DNA of 64,000 bases from Streptomyces sp. S.PNR 29 (GCF_030386795.1 NZ_JANUQM010000003.1:806001-870000), one strand, 5' to 3'. Shown: positions 45,052-54,960, counted from the stretch's first letter. Numbers and translations: made by a program. Notes: generated from the letters alone by a model not told the origin.

Positions 45052-46272
45052 TCAGTTGAGATTCTTTGAGCCATTCACCAGGGCGTAGGTCTGGGTGGCA
45101 ATCTCCAATTCCTCGTCGGTGGGCACCACCGCCACCGCCACCCGCGCGCCCGCGGGCGAGATCAGCCGCGGCTCGTCGCCGCGCACGGCGTTCAGTTCGC
45201 CGTCGACGGCCAGGCCCAGCCCCTCCAGGCCCGCCACGGCGGCTTCCCGTACCGGCGCCGCGTTCTCCCCGACCCCGGCCGTGAAGGCCACCGCGTCCAC
45301 CCGTCCGAGCACCGCGTAATAGGCGCCGATGTACTTCTTCAGGCGGTGAATGTAGATGTCGAAGGCCAGTTGTGCCTGCTCGTCACCCTCGTCGATCCGG
45401 CGGCGGATCTCCCGCATGTCGTTGTCGCCGCACAGACCGATCAGGCCGCTCTTCTTGTTGAGAAGAGTGTCGATCTCGTCCGTGGACATTCCGCCAACGC
45501 GCATCAAATGGAAGATGACGGCCGGGTCCATGTCTCCCGATCGCGTACCCATCACGAGCCCCTCCAAAGGCGTCAGCCCCATGGAGGTGTCCACGCACTT
45601 GCCGCCCCGCACGGCGGAGGCGGACGCCCCGTTGCCGAGATGCAGCACGATCACGTTGACCTCCTCCGGCGCCTTGCCCAGCAGCCGCGCGGTGGCCCGG
45701 GAGACGTACGCGTGCGAGGTGCCGTGGAAGCCGTACCGGCGGATGCGGTGCTCGTCGGCGGTCTGCACGTCGATGGCGTAGCGGGCGGCCGACTCCGGCA
45801 TCGTGGTGTGGAAGGCGGTGTCGAAGACGGCGACCTGCGGCAGGTCGGGCCGCAGCGCCCGGGCGGTGCGGATGCCGGTGAGGTTGGCCGGGTTGTGCAG
45901 CGGGGCCACCGGGATCAGCCGCTCGATCTCGGCGAGCACGGCGTCGTCGATGACGGTCGGCTCGGTGAAGGACTTCCCGCCGTGCACCACCCGGTGCCCG
46001 ATCGCGGCCAGCTCCGGCGAGTCCAGCCCGAGCCCGTCCTTGGCCAGCTCGGCGGAGACGGCCTTCAGGGCGGCCTCGTGGTCGGCGATCGGGCCGGTCC
46101 ACTCCCGGGTCTCGCCGCCGCCGTGCAGCGGGGTGTGCCTGAGCCGGGAGATCTCCTCGCCGATGCGCTCGACGAGGCCCACGGCCAGCCGGCTGCTGCC
46201 GCGCATGTCGAGCAGCTGGTACTTCACCGACGACGAGCCGGAGTTGAGGACGAGGACGCGGGACGGGCTCAC
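45052..46272 (-). CDS. ackA: Acetate kinase
   Basis: The 406-residue enzyme interconverts acetyl phosphate plus ADP and acetate plus ATP. It has V-L-V-L-N-S-G-S-S-S-V-K-Y at the start, H-R-V-V-H-G-G, F-D-T-A-F-H, G-F-H-G-T-S-H, H-L-G-N-G-A-S and F-T-A-G-V-G-E-N. GTG start overlaps the pta stop (GTGA), so both enzymes of the Pta-AckA route are made together. Confidence 0.97.
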   Translation of the reverse strand: MSPSRVLVLNSGSSSVKYQLLDMRGSSRLAVGLVERIGEEISRLRHTPLHGGGETREWTGPIADHEAALKAVSAELAKDGLGLDSPELAAIGHRVVHGGKSFTEPTVIDDAVLAEIERLIPVAPLHNPANLTGIRTARALRPDLPQVAVFDTAFHTTMPESAARYAIDVQTADEHRIRRYGFHGTSHAYVSRATARLLGKAPEEVNVIVLHLGNGASASAVRGGKCVDTSMGLTPLEGLVMGTRSGDMDPAVIFHLMRVGGMSTDEIDTLLNKKSGLIGLCGDNDMREIRRRIDEGDEQAQLAFDIYIHRLKKYIGAYYAVLGRVDAVAFTAGVGENAAPVREAAVAGLEGLGLAVDGELNAVRGDEPRLISPAGARVAVAVVPTDEELEIATQTYALVNGSKNLN

Positions 46273-48362
46273 TGGGCGGTCGCCTTCTCGTTGGGGGAGG
46301 TCTGGGCCTGGATCGCCGTGATGGCGACGGTGTTGACGATGTCCTGGACGAGGGCGCCCCGGGACAGGTCGTTGACCGGCTTGCGCAGACCCTGCAGCAC
46401 GGGGCCGACGGCGATCGCGCCGGCCGAGCGCTGCACGGCCTTGTAGGTGTTGTTGCCGGTGTTGAGGTCGGGGAAGATCAGCACGCTGGCCTGACCGGCG
46501 ACCTCGGAGTCCGGCAGCTTGGTGGCGGCCACCGTCGGCTCCACGGCGGCGTCGTACTGGATCGGCCCCTCGATCTTCAGGTCGGGCCGCCGCGAGCGCA
46601 CCAGCTCGGTCGCCTCGCGCACCTTGTCGACGTCCGCGCCCGAGCCGGACGTGCCGGTCGAGTACGACAGCATCGCGATCCGCGGCTCCACGCCGAACTG
46701 CCGGGCCGTGGCGGCCGACTGGACGGCGATGTCGGCGAGTTGCTCGGCGTCCGGGTCCGGGTTGACGGCGCAGTCGCCGTAGACGAGGACCTTGTCGGCC
46801 AGGCACATGAAGAAGACGGAGGACACGATGGACGCGTCCGGCTTGGTCTTGATGATCTCGAAGGCGGGGCGGATGGTGGCCGCCGTGGAGTGCACCGACC
46901 CCGACACCATGCCGTCAGCGAAACCTTCCTGCACCATCAGGGTGCCGAAGTAGTTCACGTCCGAGACGACGTCGTACGCCAGCTCCACGGTCACACCCCG
47001 GTGGGCGCGCAGCGCCGCGTACTGCTCGGCGAAGGTGTCGCGCAGCTCGCTGGTGGCCGGGTCGATCAGCTGGGAGCCGCCGAGGTCGATGCCGAGGTCG
47101 GCGGCCTTCTTGCGGATCTGGTCGACGGGCCCGAGGAGGGTCAGGTCGCACACGCCCCGGCGCAGCAGCACCTCGGCGGCGTGCAGCACGCGCTCCTCGG
47201 TGCCCTCCGGCAGCACCACGCGGCGCCGGTCGGAGCGGGCCTGTTCCAGGAGCTTGTGCTCGAACATCATCGGTGTCAGCCGGTCGCTGCTCGGCGCGGA
47301 GACGCGGCTCGCGAGCTCGGCGGTGTCCGCGTACCGCTCGAAGAGGCCGAGCGCGGTCTCCGCCTTGCGCGGGGTGGCCGCGTTCAGCTTGCCCTCCATC
47401 GAGAAGAGCTGCTCGGCGGTCGGGAAGCTGGTGCCGGACACGGAGAGCACCGGGGTGCCGGGGGCGAGGCGGCCGGCGAGGGTGAGGATGTCCTGGCCGG
47501 GCACTTCGTTCAGGGTGAGCAGCACACCGGCTATCGGCGGAGTGCCGGCGCTGTGCGCGGCGAGGGAGGCGACGACCAGGTCGGCGCGGTCGCCCGGGGT
47601 GACGACCAGACAGCCGGGCGTCAGGGCGCCCAGGAAGTTCGGCAGCATCGCGCCGCCGAAGACGAAGTCGAGCACGTCCCGGGCCATCCCGGAGTCGTCG
47701 CCGAGCACCACCTTGGCGCCGAGGGCGTGCGCGATCTGGGAGATCGTCGGGGCGGACAGCGCGGGCTCGTCGGGCAGGACGTAGCACGGCACCGGCAGCC
47801 GGGAGGCGAGCTGCCCGTCGATCTCGTCCCGGTCCCCGCGGGCGACCCGGTTGGCGACCATGGCGAGGACGTCGCAGCCCAGCGAGTCGTAGGCGCGGAA
47901 GGCGTTGCGGGTCTCGGCGAGCACCGACTCCGCCGACTGCTTCCGGCCGCCCACCACCGCGATCACGGAGGCGCCGAACTCGTTGGCGAGCCGGGCGTTC
48001 AGCGACAGCTCGTCCGGCAGCTGGGTGTCCGCGAAGTCGGTCCCCAGGACGAGGACGACGTCGTAGTCCCGGGCGACGAGATGGAACCGGTCGACCAGCG
48101 TGGACACCAGCTCGTCGGTGCCCTGCTCGGCCTGGAGGGCGGACGCCTCGTGGTAGTCCATGCCGTAGACGGTCGCCGGGTCCTGGGCGAGCCGGTAGCG
48201 CGCACGCAGCAGCTCGAACAGCCGGTCCGGGCCGTCGTGGACGAGGGGCCGGAAGACGCCCACCCGGTCGACCTGCCGGGTCAGGAGCTCCATGACCCCC
48301 AGCTCGACGACCTGGCGGCCGTCGCCGCGGTCGATACCGGTCACGTACACGCTGCGCGTCAC
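46269..48362 (-). CDS. pta: Phosphate acetyltransferase, long form
   Basis: The 697-residue enzyme makes acetyl phosphate from acetyl-CoA. It is the long three-part type: an N-terminal BioD-like P-loop-fold domain (1-220), a DRTGG domain (220-345) and the C-terminal PTA_PTB catalytic domain (375-690), with V-V-L-P-E-G-T-E-E-R, S-G-S-V-H-S-T-A and Q-Y-D-A-A. GTG 48362 follows GGAGAG. It is the first gene of the pta-ackA operon and divergent from pfkA. Confidence 0.96.
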   Translation of the reverse strand: MTRSVYVTGIDRGDGRQVVELGVMELLTRQVDRVGVFRPLVHDGPDRLFELLRARYRLAQDPATVYGMDYHEASALQAEQGTDELVSTLVDRFHLVARDYDVVLVLGTDFADTQLPDELSLNARLANEFGASVIAVVGGRKQSAESVLAETRNAFRAYDSLGCDVLAMVANRVARGDRDEIDGQLASRLPVPCYVLPDEPALSAPTISQIAHALGAKVVLGDDSGMARDVLDFVFGGAMLPNFLGALTPGCLVVTPGDRADLVVASLAAHSAGTPPIAGVLLTLNEVPGQDILTLAGRLAPGTPVLSVSGTSFPTAEQLFSMEGKLNAATPRKAETALGLFERYADTAELASRVSAPSSDRLTPMMFEHKLLEQARSDRRRVVLPEGTEERVLHAAEVLLRRGVCDLTLLGPVDQIRKKAADLGIDLGGSQLIDPATSELRDTFAEQYAALRAHRGVTVELAYDVVSDVNYFGTLMVQEGFADGMVSGSVHSTAATIRPAFEIIKTKPDASIVSSVFFMCLADKVLVYGDCAVNPDPDAEQLADIAVQSAATARQFGVEPRIAMLSYSTGTSGSGADVDKVREATELVRSRRPDLKIEGPIQYDAAVEPTVAATKLPDSEVAGQASVLIFPDLNTGNNTYKAVQRSAGAIAVGPVLQGLRKPVNDLSRGALVQDIVNTVAITAIQAQTSPNEKATAQ

Positions 48363-48666
48363 GCGTGCTCTCCGTTCCGTTTGTCGGTATGGTCCGTGCG
48401 GCCTTCGGGGGATGCAGACCGGTTCAGCCGGTTTCAGGGTCCCCTGAGAGGGCATCCGGGTTCCCCCCGCGGGGGCACAAAAATCGCCCACCGAGGTGAG
48501 CAGAACCCTCTTGACAATACCTCCGCCGATGGATAAGGCGCCCACCCGTCTCGGGGGGTGGTGGAGGTGCGCCGGAGCGGAGGGCGCGGAAGCGGCACCG
48601 CCTTGGGGGACGTGAAAGAATCGGACTGGCTCACCGGTATCAACAGCGAGCAGGAGACACAGCACG
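48363..48666. promoter_or_regulatory. Divergent pta / pfkA promoter region
   Basis: These 304 bases separate divergent starts and contain no gene. A TTGACA hexamer at 48511-48516, with A/T-containing GGATAAGG about 15 bases further, is a possible rightward promoter for pfkA. No strong operator-like dyad is seen. Confidence 0.45.
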
Positions 48667-49692
48667 ATGCGTATCGGAGTTCTCACCGCAGGCGGCGACT
48701 GCCCCGGCCTGAACGCCGTGATCCGGTCGGTCGTGCACCGGGCGGTGGCCCAGTACGACGACGAGGTCATCGGCTTCGAGGACGGCTACGCGGGTCTGCT
48801 GGACGGCCGCTACCGCACCCTCGACCTCAACGGGGTCAGCGGCATCCTGGCCCGCGGCGGCACGATCCTGGGGTCGTCGAGGCTGGAGCGGGACCGTCTG
48901 CGCGAGGCCTGCGAGAACGCGGCCGACATCGTCAGCGACTTCGGCATCGACGCGCTGATCCCGATCGGCGGCGAGGGCACGCTGACCGCGGCCAGGATGC
49001 TCAGCGACGCGGGCCTGCCGGTGGTGGGCGTCCCGAAGACGATCGACAACGACATCTCCTCCACGGACCGCACCTTCGGCTTCGACACGGCGGTCGGGGT
49101 CGCCACGGAGGCGATGGACCGCCTGAAGACGACCGCCGAGTCCCACCAGCGGGTGATGGTCGTCGAGGTCATGGGCCGCCACGCCGGGTGGATCGCCCTG
49201 GAGTCCGGCATGGCGGCCGGCGCGCACGGCATCTGCCTGCCCGAGCGTCCCTTCGACCCCGCCGACCTGGTCAAGATGGTCGAGGAGCGCTTCGCCCGCG
49301 GCAAGAAGTTCGCGGTGATCTGCGTCGCCGAGGGAGCCCACCCCACCGAGGGCACCATGGACTACGGCCACGGCGAGATCGACCAGTTCGGCCACGAGCG
49401 CTTCCAGGGCATCGGCACGGCCCTGGCGCACGAACTGGAGAAGCGGCTCGGCAAGGAGGCCAAGCCGGTCATCCTCGGCCACGTCCAGCGCGGCGGCACA
49501 CCGACCGCGTACGACCGGGTGCTCGCCACGCGCTTCGGCTGGCACGCGGTGGAGGCCGCGCACCGGGGCGAGTTCGGCAGGATGACGGCCCTGCGCGGGA
49601 CGGACATCGTGATGGTGCCGCTGGCGGAGGCGGTGACCGAGCTGAAGACGGTGCCGAAGGACCGGATGGACGAGGCGGAGTCGGTGTTCTAG
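48667..49692 (+). CDS. pfkA: 6-phosphofructokinase
   Basis: The 341-residue enzyme phosphorylates fructose 6-phosphate. It has G-G-D-C-P-G-L-N near residue 10, G-G-E-G-T with Gly104, P-K-T-I-D-N-D with Lys124, and M-G-R-H-A-G-W. Gly104 with Lys124 marks the ATP-dependent actinobacterial clade, while PPi enzymes have Asp104. Streptomyces has several paralogues. Its stop overlaps the stop of the convergent HTH gene by four bases. Confidence 0.96.
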   Translation: MRIGVLTAGGDCPGLNAVIRSVVHRAVAQYDDEVIGFEDGYAGLLDGRYRTLDLNGVSGILARGGTILGSSRLERDRLREACENAADIVSDFGIDALIPIGGEGTLTAARMLSDAGLPVVGVPKTIDNDISSTDRTFGFDTAVGVATEAMDRLKTTAESHQRVMVVEVMGRHAGWIALESGMAAGAHGICLPERPFDPADLVKMVEERFARGKKFAVICVAEGAHPTEGTMDYGHGEIDQFGHERFQGIGTALAHELEKRLGKEAKPVILGHVQRGGTPTAYDRVLATRFGWHAVEAAHRGEFGRMTALRGTDIVMVPLAEAVTELKTVPKDRMDEAESVF

Positions 49693-50423
49693 CCGCCGCC
49701 GTTCCGGGCGGTCGTCAGGGTCGTCACCGTCGTCCAGAAGTGCTCGACGATCCGGTCGAGGAAGTCACGGCACGCGTCACCGGAGCCGCTGCCGCCGCCG
49801 CGCCGCCCGACGGCGGCGGCCATCCGCCCGTGGTAGTCCTGGTGCAGCTGCTGCAGAACCCCGGCCAGCAGCCGCCGGTCCAGGGGCACGACCTTCGCCA
49901 GGGACCGGACAGGGGCCTGCCGGCGGGTGGTCACGGCGTTGCGGAGCAGCTCGGCGAGTTTCCTGTCGCGCCCGGTGACGGTGACCAGGTCGGGCAGCGA
50001 GAGACCGAGCAGATCGGCGAGCGCGGCGGACTGCCGGTCGGTGCCGCGCCACGCGTCCGTCTCCTCCATCCGCAGATACGCCAGCAGCTCCAGCCCGACC
50101 GCACGGGCGACGTCCTCGGGCGCGAGCCCGCGTGCCAGGCGGTGCTCGCGCAGGGTCCTCGGCCGGCCCACGAGTTCACCGGGTGAGCACCACAACACCC
50201 CGGCCAGAGCGGTCAGTTCGGAGTTGCCGGGGGAGGTGATCCCGCGTTCCCAGGCGATGACGTGGTCCGGGGTGACGTAGGGGAGCCCGTACGAGACTCG
50301 CATGCCGTAGGCGACATGTTCAGGCCCCATTCCCAGAGCGACACGGAGCCGGCGGGCGGCGGGGGCGTCGAAGGGCGGGGTCGGCGGGGTGGGCGGATTC
50401 GGCTGAGCTGGGCGTCGGCGCAC
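49689..50423 (-). CDS. Helix-turn-helix regulator with two XRE-like domains
   Basis: The 244-residue protein has two HTH-type modules: residues about 25-80 (R-R-L-R-V-A-L-G-M-G-P-E-H-V then W-E-R-G) and about 90-140 (L-R-E-H-R-L-A-R-G-L-A-P-E-D-V-A-R-A-V-G). A helical C-terminal half follows. It is of the XRE/Cro type, common and mostly unstudied in Streptomyces. GTG 50423 and TTG 50432 are alternative starts. Confidence 0.8.
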   Translation of the reverse strand: MRRRPAQPNPPTPPTPPFDAPAARRLRVALGMGPEHVAYGMRVSYGLPYVTPDHVIAWERGITSPGNSELTALAGVLWCSPGELVGRPRTLREHRLARGLAPEDVARAVGLELLAYLRMEETDAWRGTDRQSAALADLLGLSLPDLVTVTGRDRKLAELLRNAVTTRRQAPVRSLAKVVPLDRRLLAGVLQQLHQDYHGRMAAAVGRRGGGSGSGDACRDFLDRIVEHFWTTVTTLTTARNGGG

Positions 50424-50600
50424 GGGCCACAAAGTAGGGCGAAGGACATGCGGTGACTACGTTCTGTTCGGCCAGGATCACAGATCGTAGGAAGCTACGG
50501 TTCCGGCCGTCGGGGCGGGGTGGCCGAAGATCGACTGCCGGTGGGGCGGGGCGGTGCGACGATGGCGCGGGGTCCGCCCGGACGGGCGCCCCGGAGGGTG

Positions 50601-51047
50601 GTGAAAAGTGTGAACGTCAAGCTTGAGGGGCATATGCGCGAGCGTTTGCTCGCCCCGAACTTCTGGCATCTCGCGACCGTCGGCCCGGACGGTGTGCCGC
50701 AGGTATCGCCCATGTGGGCGGACATCGAAGACGAGTACGTCATGGTCAACTCGTCGATCGGGCGCGTGAAGATCGACAACCTGCGGCTCAATCCCAACGT
50801 TTCGCTGTCGCACCACGACCCCGGGAACCCGTACGACCGGGCCGAGATCCGGGGACGGGTGGTGCGGTTCGTGGAGGGGGAGGCGGCCGAGCGGGCGATG
50901 GACCGGCTGGCGCGGAAGTACATCGGGGAGGAGCGGTATCCATGGCTGCTCCCCGGGGAGCGGCGGGTGATGCTGCTGATCGAGCCGGTGCGGGTGCGCC
51001 GGGTCGTGGGGGTGGAGCCGTTCCGGGCGGGGGTGTTGCCGCAGTAG
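50601..51047 (+). CDS. PPOX-class (F420/FMN-dependent) oxidoreductase
   Basis: The 148-residue split-barrel protein of the pyridoxamine-phosphate-oxidase-like family has L-L-A-P-N-F-W-H-L-A-T-V-G-P-D-G-V-P-Q-V-S-P-M-W and V-N-S-S-I-G-R-V-K. Actinomycete members often use F420. GTG 50601 or GTG 50610 are both possible; GGAGG lies at 50593-50597. Its substrate is unknown. Confidence 0.88.
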   Translation: MKSVNVKLEGHMRERLLAPNFWHLATVGPDGVPQVSPMWADIEDEYVMVNSSIGRVKIDNLRLNPNVSLSHHDPGNPYDRAEIRGRVVRFVEGEAAERAMDRLARKYIGEERYPWLLPGERRVMLLIEPVRVRRVVGVEPFRAGVLPQ

Positions 51048-51055
51048 GCAAGGCC

Positions 51056-51895
51056 TCACCCCTTGACCGCCCCGCCCAGCGCGAAGCCGCCCCCCAGCCG
51101 CCGGGCGATCAGCACGTACAGCAGGAGCACGGGCGTCGAGTAGACGACCGAGAAGGCGGCCAGCTGCCCGTAGGCCACCATCCCGCGGTTCCCGAAGAAC
51201 TCGTTGATGCTCACCGACGCCGGCATCCGGTCCGGGGTGAGCAGCAGCATGAAGGGGACGAAGAAGTTCCCCCACATCATCACGAACGAGAAGACGGTCA
51301 CCACGGCGACCCCCGGCCCCATGAGGGGCAGCACGATCCGCACGAGGGACTGCAGCGTCGACGCGCCGTCCGTCCACGCCGCCTCCTCCAGTTCCCGCGG
51401 CACACCGTCCATGAAGTTCTTCATCAGCCAGATCGCGTAGGGGAGTTGGGAGGCGGCGAAGAACAGGATCGTCCCCTGCGCGGTGTCGATGAGGTTCACG
51501 CGGACGAACAGCGCGTACACCGGCACCATGATCGCGGTGATGGGCAGGCTCGTCGCGAAGAGGATCGCCAGCAGGAACGGACGGTTGAGGCGGGAACGGA
51601 AGCGGGAGAGCGGGTAGGCCGCGAGCACCGCGCACCCGACCGTCAGCGCCGTGGCGCCCCCGCACAGGACCAGGCTGTTCAGCAGGGGCGTGAACGTGAT
51701 GTCCGAGGTCCAGATGGCGCTGAAGTGGTCCGCTGTCAGGCCGTCGGGAGCCTTCACCCCGAGGCCGGCGCGGGGGTCCACGGAGGACAGGACGACCCAG
51801 GCGAGGGGAAGCGCGAAGGCGGCCGCGACGATGAGGAGGCCGGCGTCGGCGGCGAGGCGGCGGGACGTGCGACGGGCGGCGAGTGTACGGGCCAT
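51056..51895 (-). CDS. Sugar ABC importer permease (MalG/LacG type)
   Basis: This 279-residue protein has six membrane segments and the EAA loop E-L-E-E-A-A-W-T-D-G-A-S before the fourth-fifth helices. It is the second permease of a CUT1 carbohydrate importer, last in the operon, starting 8 bases after its partner. Its partners are the genes at 51904-52779 and 52776-54134. Confidence 0.93.
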   Translation of the reverse strand: MARTLAARRTSRRLAADAGLLIVAAAFALPLAWVVLSSVDPRAGLGVKAPDGLTADHFSAIWTSDITFTPLLNSLVLCGGATALTVGCAVLAAYPLSRFRSRLNRPFLLAILFATSLPITAIMVPVYALFVRVNLIDTAQGTILFFAASQLPYAIWLMKNFMDGVPRELEEAAWTDGASTLQSLVRIVLPLMGPGVAVVTVFSFVMMWGNFFVPFMLLLTPDRMPASVSINEFFGNRGMVAYGQLAAFSVVYSTPVLLLYVLIARRLGGGFALGGAVKG

Positions 51896-51903
51896 GTCGT
51901 TCG

Positions 51904-52779
51904 TCAGACCTCCGTCCGCAGCAGGCGCAGGTACAGGACCGAGAACAGGGAACCGATCAGCAACAGCAGCAGGGCCACCGCCGTGCCGTAGCCGATCAGA
52001 CTGTTCTGGAAGGCCTGTTCGTACATGAAGAGGGGCAGCGTCTGGCTCCGCCCGCCGGGGCCGCCCCTGGTCATCACCCAGATCAGCCCGAAGACGGACA
52101 GCGTCTGGAGGGTGTTGAGCATCAGGTTGGTGCCGATGGAGCGGCGGATCATCGGCAGCGTGATGTGCCACATGCGGCGCAGACCGCCGGCGCCGTCGAC
52201 CTCGGCGGCCTCCGTGATCTCCTTCGGAATCTCGTTGAGGGCGGCCGAGTAGACCAGCATGGAGAAGGCCGTGCCCCGCCAGACGTTGGCGAAGGAGACG
52301 GCGAGGATCGGGAGCGTGAAGAGCCAGTTCTGGGAGGGCAGGCGCAGCCAGTCCAGGATCGCGTTCAGGGTGCCCTCGCGGCGGAAGAACGCGTAGAGCA
52401 GAAAGCCGGCGACGACCTCCGGGAGCACCCACGCCGTGACCACGATGCCGCCGGTGAGCGTACGGACGGGGCGTGACGCGCGCCGCATCAGTGCCGCGAG
52501 GGCGAGGCCGAGGGTGTTCTGCCCGACGAGGGACGACAGAACCGTGAAGACGAGGGTCAGCCACACCGCGTTGAGGAACGCCTCGTCGCCGAACGCCGTA
52601 CGGAAGTTGTCGAAGCCGATGAACGACGCCTCGGCCTGACCGGTGAGCTGGAGGTCGGTGAAGGCGATGTAGGCGCAGTACGCGATCGGGCCGGCGAGGA
52701 AGAGGAGCAGGAGGACGACGGCCGGGGTGACGGGGAGGACGCGGACGAGGGAGCGAGGAGCCATGAGCCGAGGGCTCAC
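51904..52779 (-). CDS. Sugar ABC importer permease (MalF/LacF type)
   Basis: The 291-residue protein has six membrane segments and the EAA loop I-P-K-E-I-T-E-A-A-E-V-D-G-A-G. The GTG at 52779 overlaps the stop of the binding-protein gene (GTGA); ATG 52764 is an alternative. CUT1 family; the sugar cannot be told from sequence. Confidence 0.93.
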   Translation of the reverse strand: MSPRLMAPRSLVRVLPVTPAVVLLLLFLAGPIAYCAYIAFTDLQLTGQAEASFIGFDNFRTAFGDEAFLNAVWLTLVFTVLSSLVGQNTLGLALAALMRRASRPVRTLTGGIVVTAWVLPEVVAGFLLYAFFRREGTLNAILDWLRLPSQNWLFTLPILAVSFANVWRGTAFSMLVYSAALNEIPKEITEAAEVDGAGGLRRMWHITLPMIRRSIGTNLMLNTLQTLSVFGLIWVMTRGGPGGRSQTLPLFMYEQAFQNSLIGYGTAVALLLLLIGSLFSVLYLRLLRTEV

Positions 52780-54134
52780 TTCTCGATCACCTGGTTGTCC
52801 GCCGCTGTCCTCAACTCCTCGTCGTAGCCCTTCGCCGCCTCCTCGACCGACTTCTCGCCCGTCGTGACGCCCTCCATCGCCTCCTGGACGGCGACGGAGA
52901 CCTTCGGGTACGCGGGGTAGGCGGGCCGGTAGTGGGTGCTGGCGACGAGGTCGGTGAAGAACTCGATGCCGGGCTGCGCCTCGACGTACGCGGGGTCGTT
53001 CGCGACGTCCTCCCGTACCGCGATGCCGGAGTTGGCCACGTACCACTTCTGGGCGTTCGCCTTCGTCTGCATCGTCTTGATGAACTCGAAGGCGAGGTCG
53101 GGATGGGCCGCCTTGGCGGGGATCGCCCAGGTCCAGCCGCCGGACATGCTGACCTGGCCGGGGGACTGGCCGTGCTGGGTGGGCATGGCGGCGAGGCCCA
53201 GCTCCTCGGACCACTCGGGCCATTCGTGGCCGCTGCCCTCCAGCCAGTCCTGCGGGAGCCAGGAGCCGTCCAGAGCGATGCCGAGCTTGCCCTGCGGGAG
53301 CCACTCGCCGCGCACCCGGGTCATGACGTTCGGGTCGAGGGCGTCGGCGACGTCCGGTCCGAGCTTCTCCTCGTAGACGGTCTCGACGAAGGTGAGGGCG
53401 TCCTTGAAGCCCTGGCCGCCGGCGATCCATTTCTTCGCGGCCTTGTCGTACAGGGGGTCCGTCGTGCCGTCGTTCGTGCCGTAGAGCAGCATCTCGAAGG
53501 TCTGCATGGTGGCGGCCTCGCCGACGGCCTTGCCCGTGTAGACGTTCAGGGGGATGACGCCGGGGACCTTCCGTTTGATGGTGCGGGCGGCGTCGAGGAC
53601 GTCCTTCCAGGTCCTGGGCTGCCAGTCGGCCGGTAGGCCGGCCTTGGCGAAGATGTCCTTGCGGAACCACAGGCCGCGGGTGTCGGTGCCGTCGGGGACG
53701 CCGTACGTCCTGCCGTCCTCGCCCTTGGCCGCGGCCTTGGCCGTGTCGATGAACCGGTCCCAGTCCTGCCACTTGGCGAGGTACGGATCGAGGGGCTTCA
53801 GATACCCACTGGTGATGTCCGAGTTGATGAGGAAGGTGTCCTCGTAGACCAGGTCCGGGGCGGTTCTGGGGGAGCGGAGCATCTGCTGGAGCTTGGTGTA
53901 GTACTCCGCGTCCGGGGCCTTGACGGGGACGAGTTCGACCTTCTTGCCGGGGTGGGCCTTCTCGAACTGCTTCTTGATGTCGGCGAGGTAGGTGTCCATC
54001 ACCTTGACGGAGTTGTCCGTGGACTGTTTGAAGGAGACTTTCACGGTGTCCGGATCGCTGCCGGAACCGCTGCCGCAGGCGGTGAGGGCGGCTGCGACGA
54101 GGAGGGCGGGGAGTAAGGCGGCGGTGGGGCGCAC
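52776..54134 (-). CDS. Sugar ABC importer solute-binding lipoprotein
   Basis: The 452-residue extracellular binding protein has a lipoprotein signal: basic start, hydrophobic core and lipobox A-L-T-A-C with Cys20. It has the CUT1 family pattern, including Y-Y-T-K-L-Q-Q-M-L and G-V-P-D-G-T-D-T-R-G-L-W-F-R-K-D. GTG 54134 follows GGAGG; longer frames upstream carry no signal. No ATPase, glycosidase or LacI regulator is adjacent, so the shared ATPase MsiK probably energises it. Confidence 0.95.
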   Translation of the reverse strand: MRPTAALLPALLVAAALTACGSGSGSDPDTVKVSFKQSTDNSVKVMDTYLADIKKQFEKAHPGKKVELVPVKAPDAEYYTKLQQMLRSPRTAPDLVYEDTFLINSDITSGYLKPLDPYLAKWQDWDRFIDTAKAAAKGEDGRTYGVPDGTDTRGLWFRKDIFAKAGLPADWQPRTWKDVLDAARTIKRKVPGVIPLNVYTGKAVGEAATMQTFEMLLYGTNDGTTDPLYDKAAKKWIAGGQGFKDALTFVETVYEEKLGPDVADALDPNVMTRVRGEWLPQGKLGIALDGSWLPQDWLEGSGHEWPEWSEELGLAAMPTQHGQSPGQVSMSGGWTWAIPAKAAHPDLAFEFIKTMQTKANAQKWYVANSGIAVREDVANDPAYVEAQPGIEFFTDLVASTHYRPAYPAYPKVSVAVQEAMEGVTTGEKSVEEAAKGYDEELRTAADNQVIEK

Positions 54135-54261
54135 GGGCACGACCTCCTGCGGGCGCACGTCGTTGTGGCCGGGCGATGGGTGTGGTGCGAACGTATGAGG
54201 GGTGGTCCGGTCAGTCAATGCGTCGTGCGGCGGACTGACGAGAGCGGCCCCGGTACCGCCC

Positions 54262-54960
54262 TCACCGCCCCCTCTCCACCCCGCTCACCCACCGGTAGAC
54301 CAACTCGGGCCGCCCCACCTGCCCGTACAACGGACTCCGCCCGGCCCGCCCCGCGTCCACCAGATGCTCCAGATACCGCCGGGCCGTGATCCGGGAGATC
54401 CCCACGGCCTCCGCGACGCCCGCCGCGGTCAACCCCTCCTCCGCCTCCCGCAACGCACCCGTCACCCGCTCCAGCGTCGGCCCGCTCAGCCCCTTCGGCA
54501 GCGCCGCCGGGCCCGGCGCCCGCAGGGTGGCCAGGGCGCGGTCGACCTCGTCCTGGCCGCTGGCCTCGCCCGCCGCCGAGTGGAACTCGGCGTACCGCAC
54601 CAGCCGGTCCCGCAGGGTCGCGAAGGTGAACGGCTTCAGGACGTACTGCACGACCCCCAGTGACACGCCCTCGCGCACCACCGTCAGATCCCGCGCCGAC
54701 GTCACCGCTATGACGTCCGCGTGATGCCCGGCGGCCCGCAGGGAACGCGCCAGCTGCAGCCCGTGCACGTCCGGCAGGTGCAGGTCCAGCAACAGCAGGT
54801 CCACCGGCGTACGGTCGAGCATGCGCCGCGCCTCCGCGCCCGTGTGGGCCTTGCCGACGGCCACGAAGCCGGGCACCCGGCCGACGTACATGACGTGCGC
54901 GTCGGCGGCGACGGGGTCGTCCTCCACGACGAGGACGCGGATGGCCTGCTCGGTCGTCAT
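54262..54960 (-). CDS. Response regulator of the CitB/DcuR type
   Basis: The 232-residue regulator has a receiver domain with D14/D15, phospho-acceptor Asp59 (L-L-L-D-L-H-L-P), and T-S-A and K-P-F positions. A C-terminal HTH (about 165-225, V-A-E-A-V-G-I-S-R-I-T-A-R-R-Y-L) follows. The type responds to C4-dicarboxylates or citrate. ATG overlaps the kinase stop. The divergent dctA gene is its likely target. Confidence 0.94.
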   Translation of the reverse strand: MTTEQAIRVLVVEDDPVAADAHVMYVGRVPGFVAVGKAHTGAEARRMLDRTPVDLLLLDLHLPDVHGLQLARSLRAAGHHADVIAVTSARDLTVVREGVSLGVVQYVLKPFTFATLRDRLVRYAEFHSAAGEASGQDEVDRALATLRAPGPAALPKGLSGPTLERVTGALREAEEGLTAAGVAEAVGISRITARRYLEHLVDAGRAGRSPLYGQVGRPELVYRWVSGVERGR

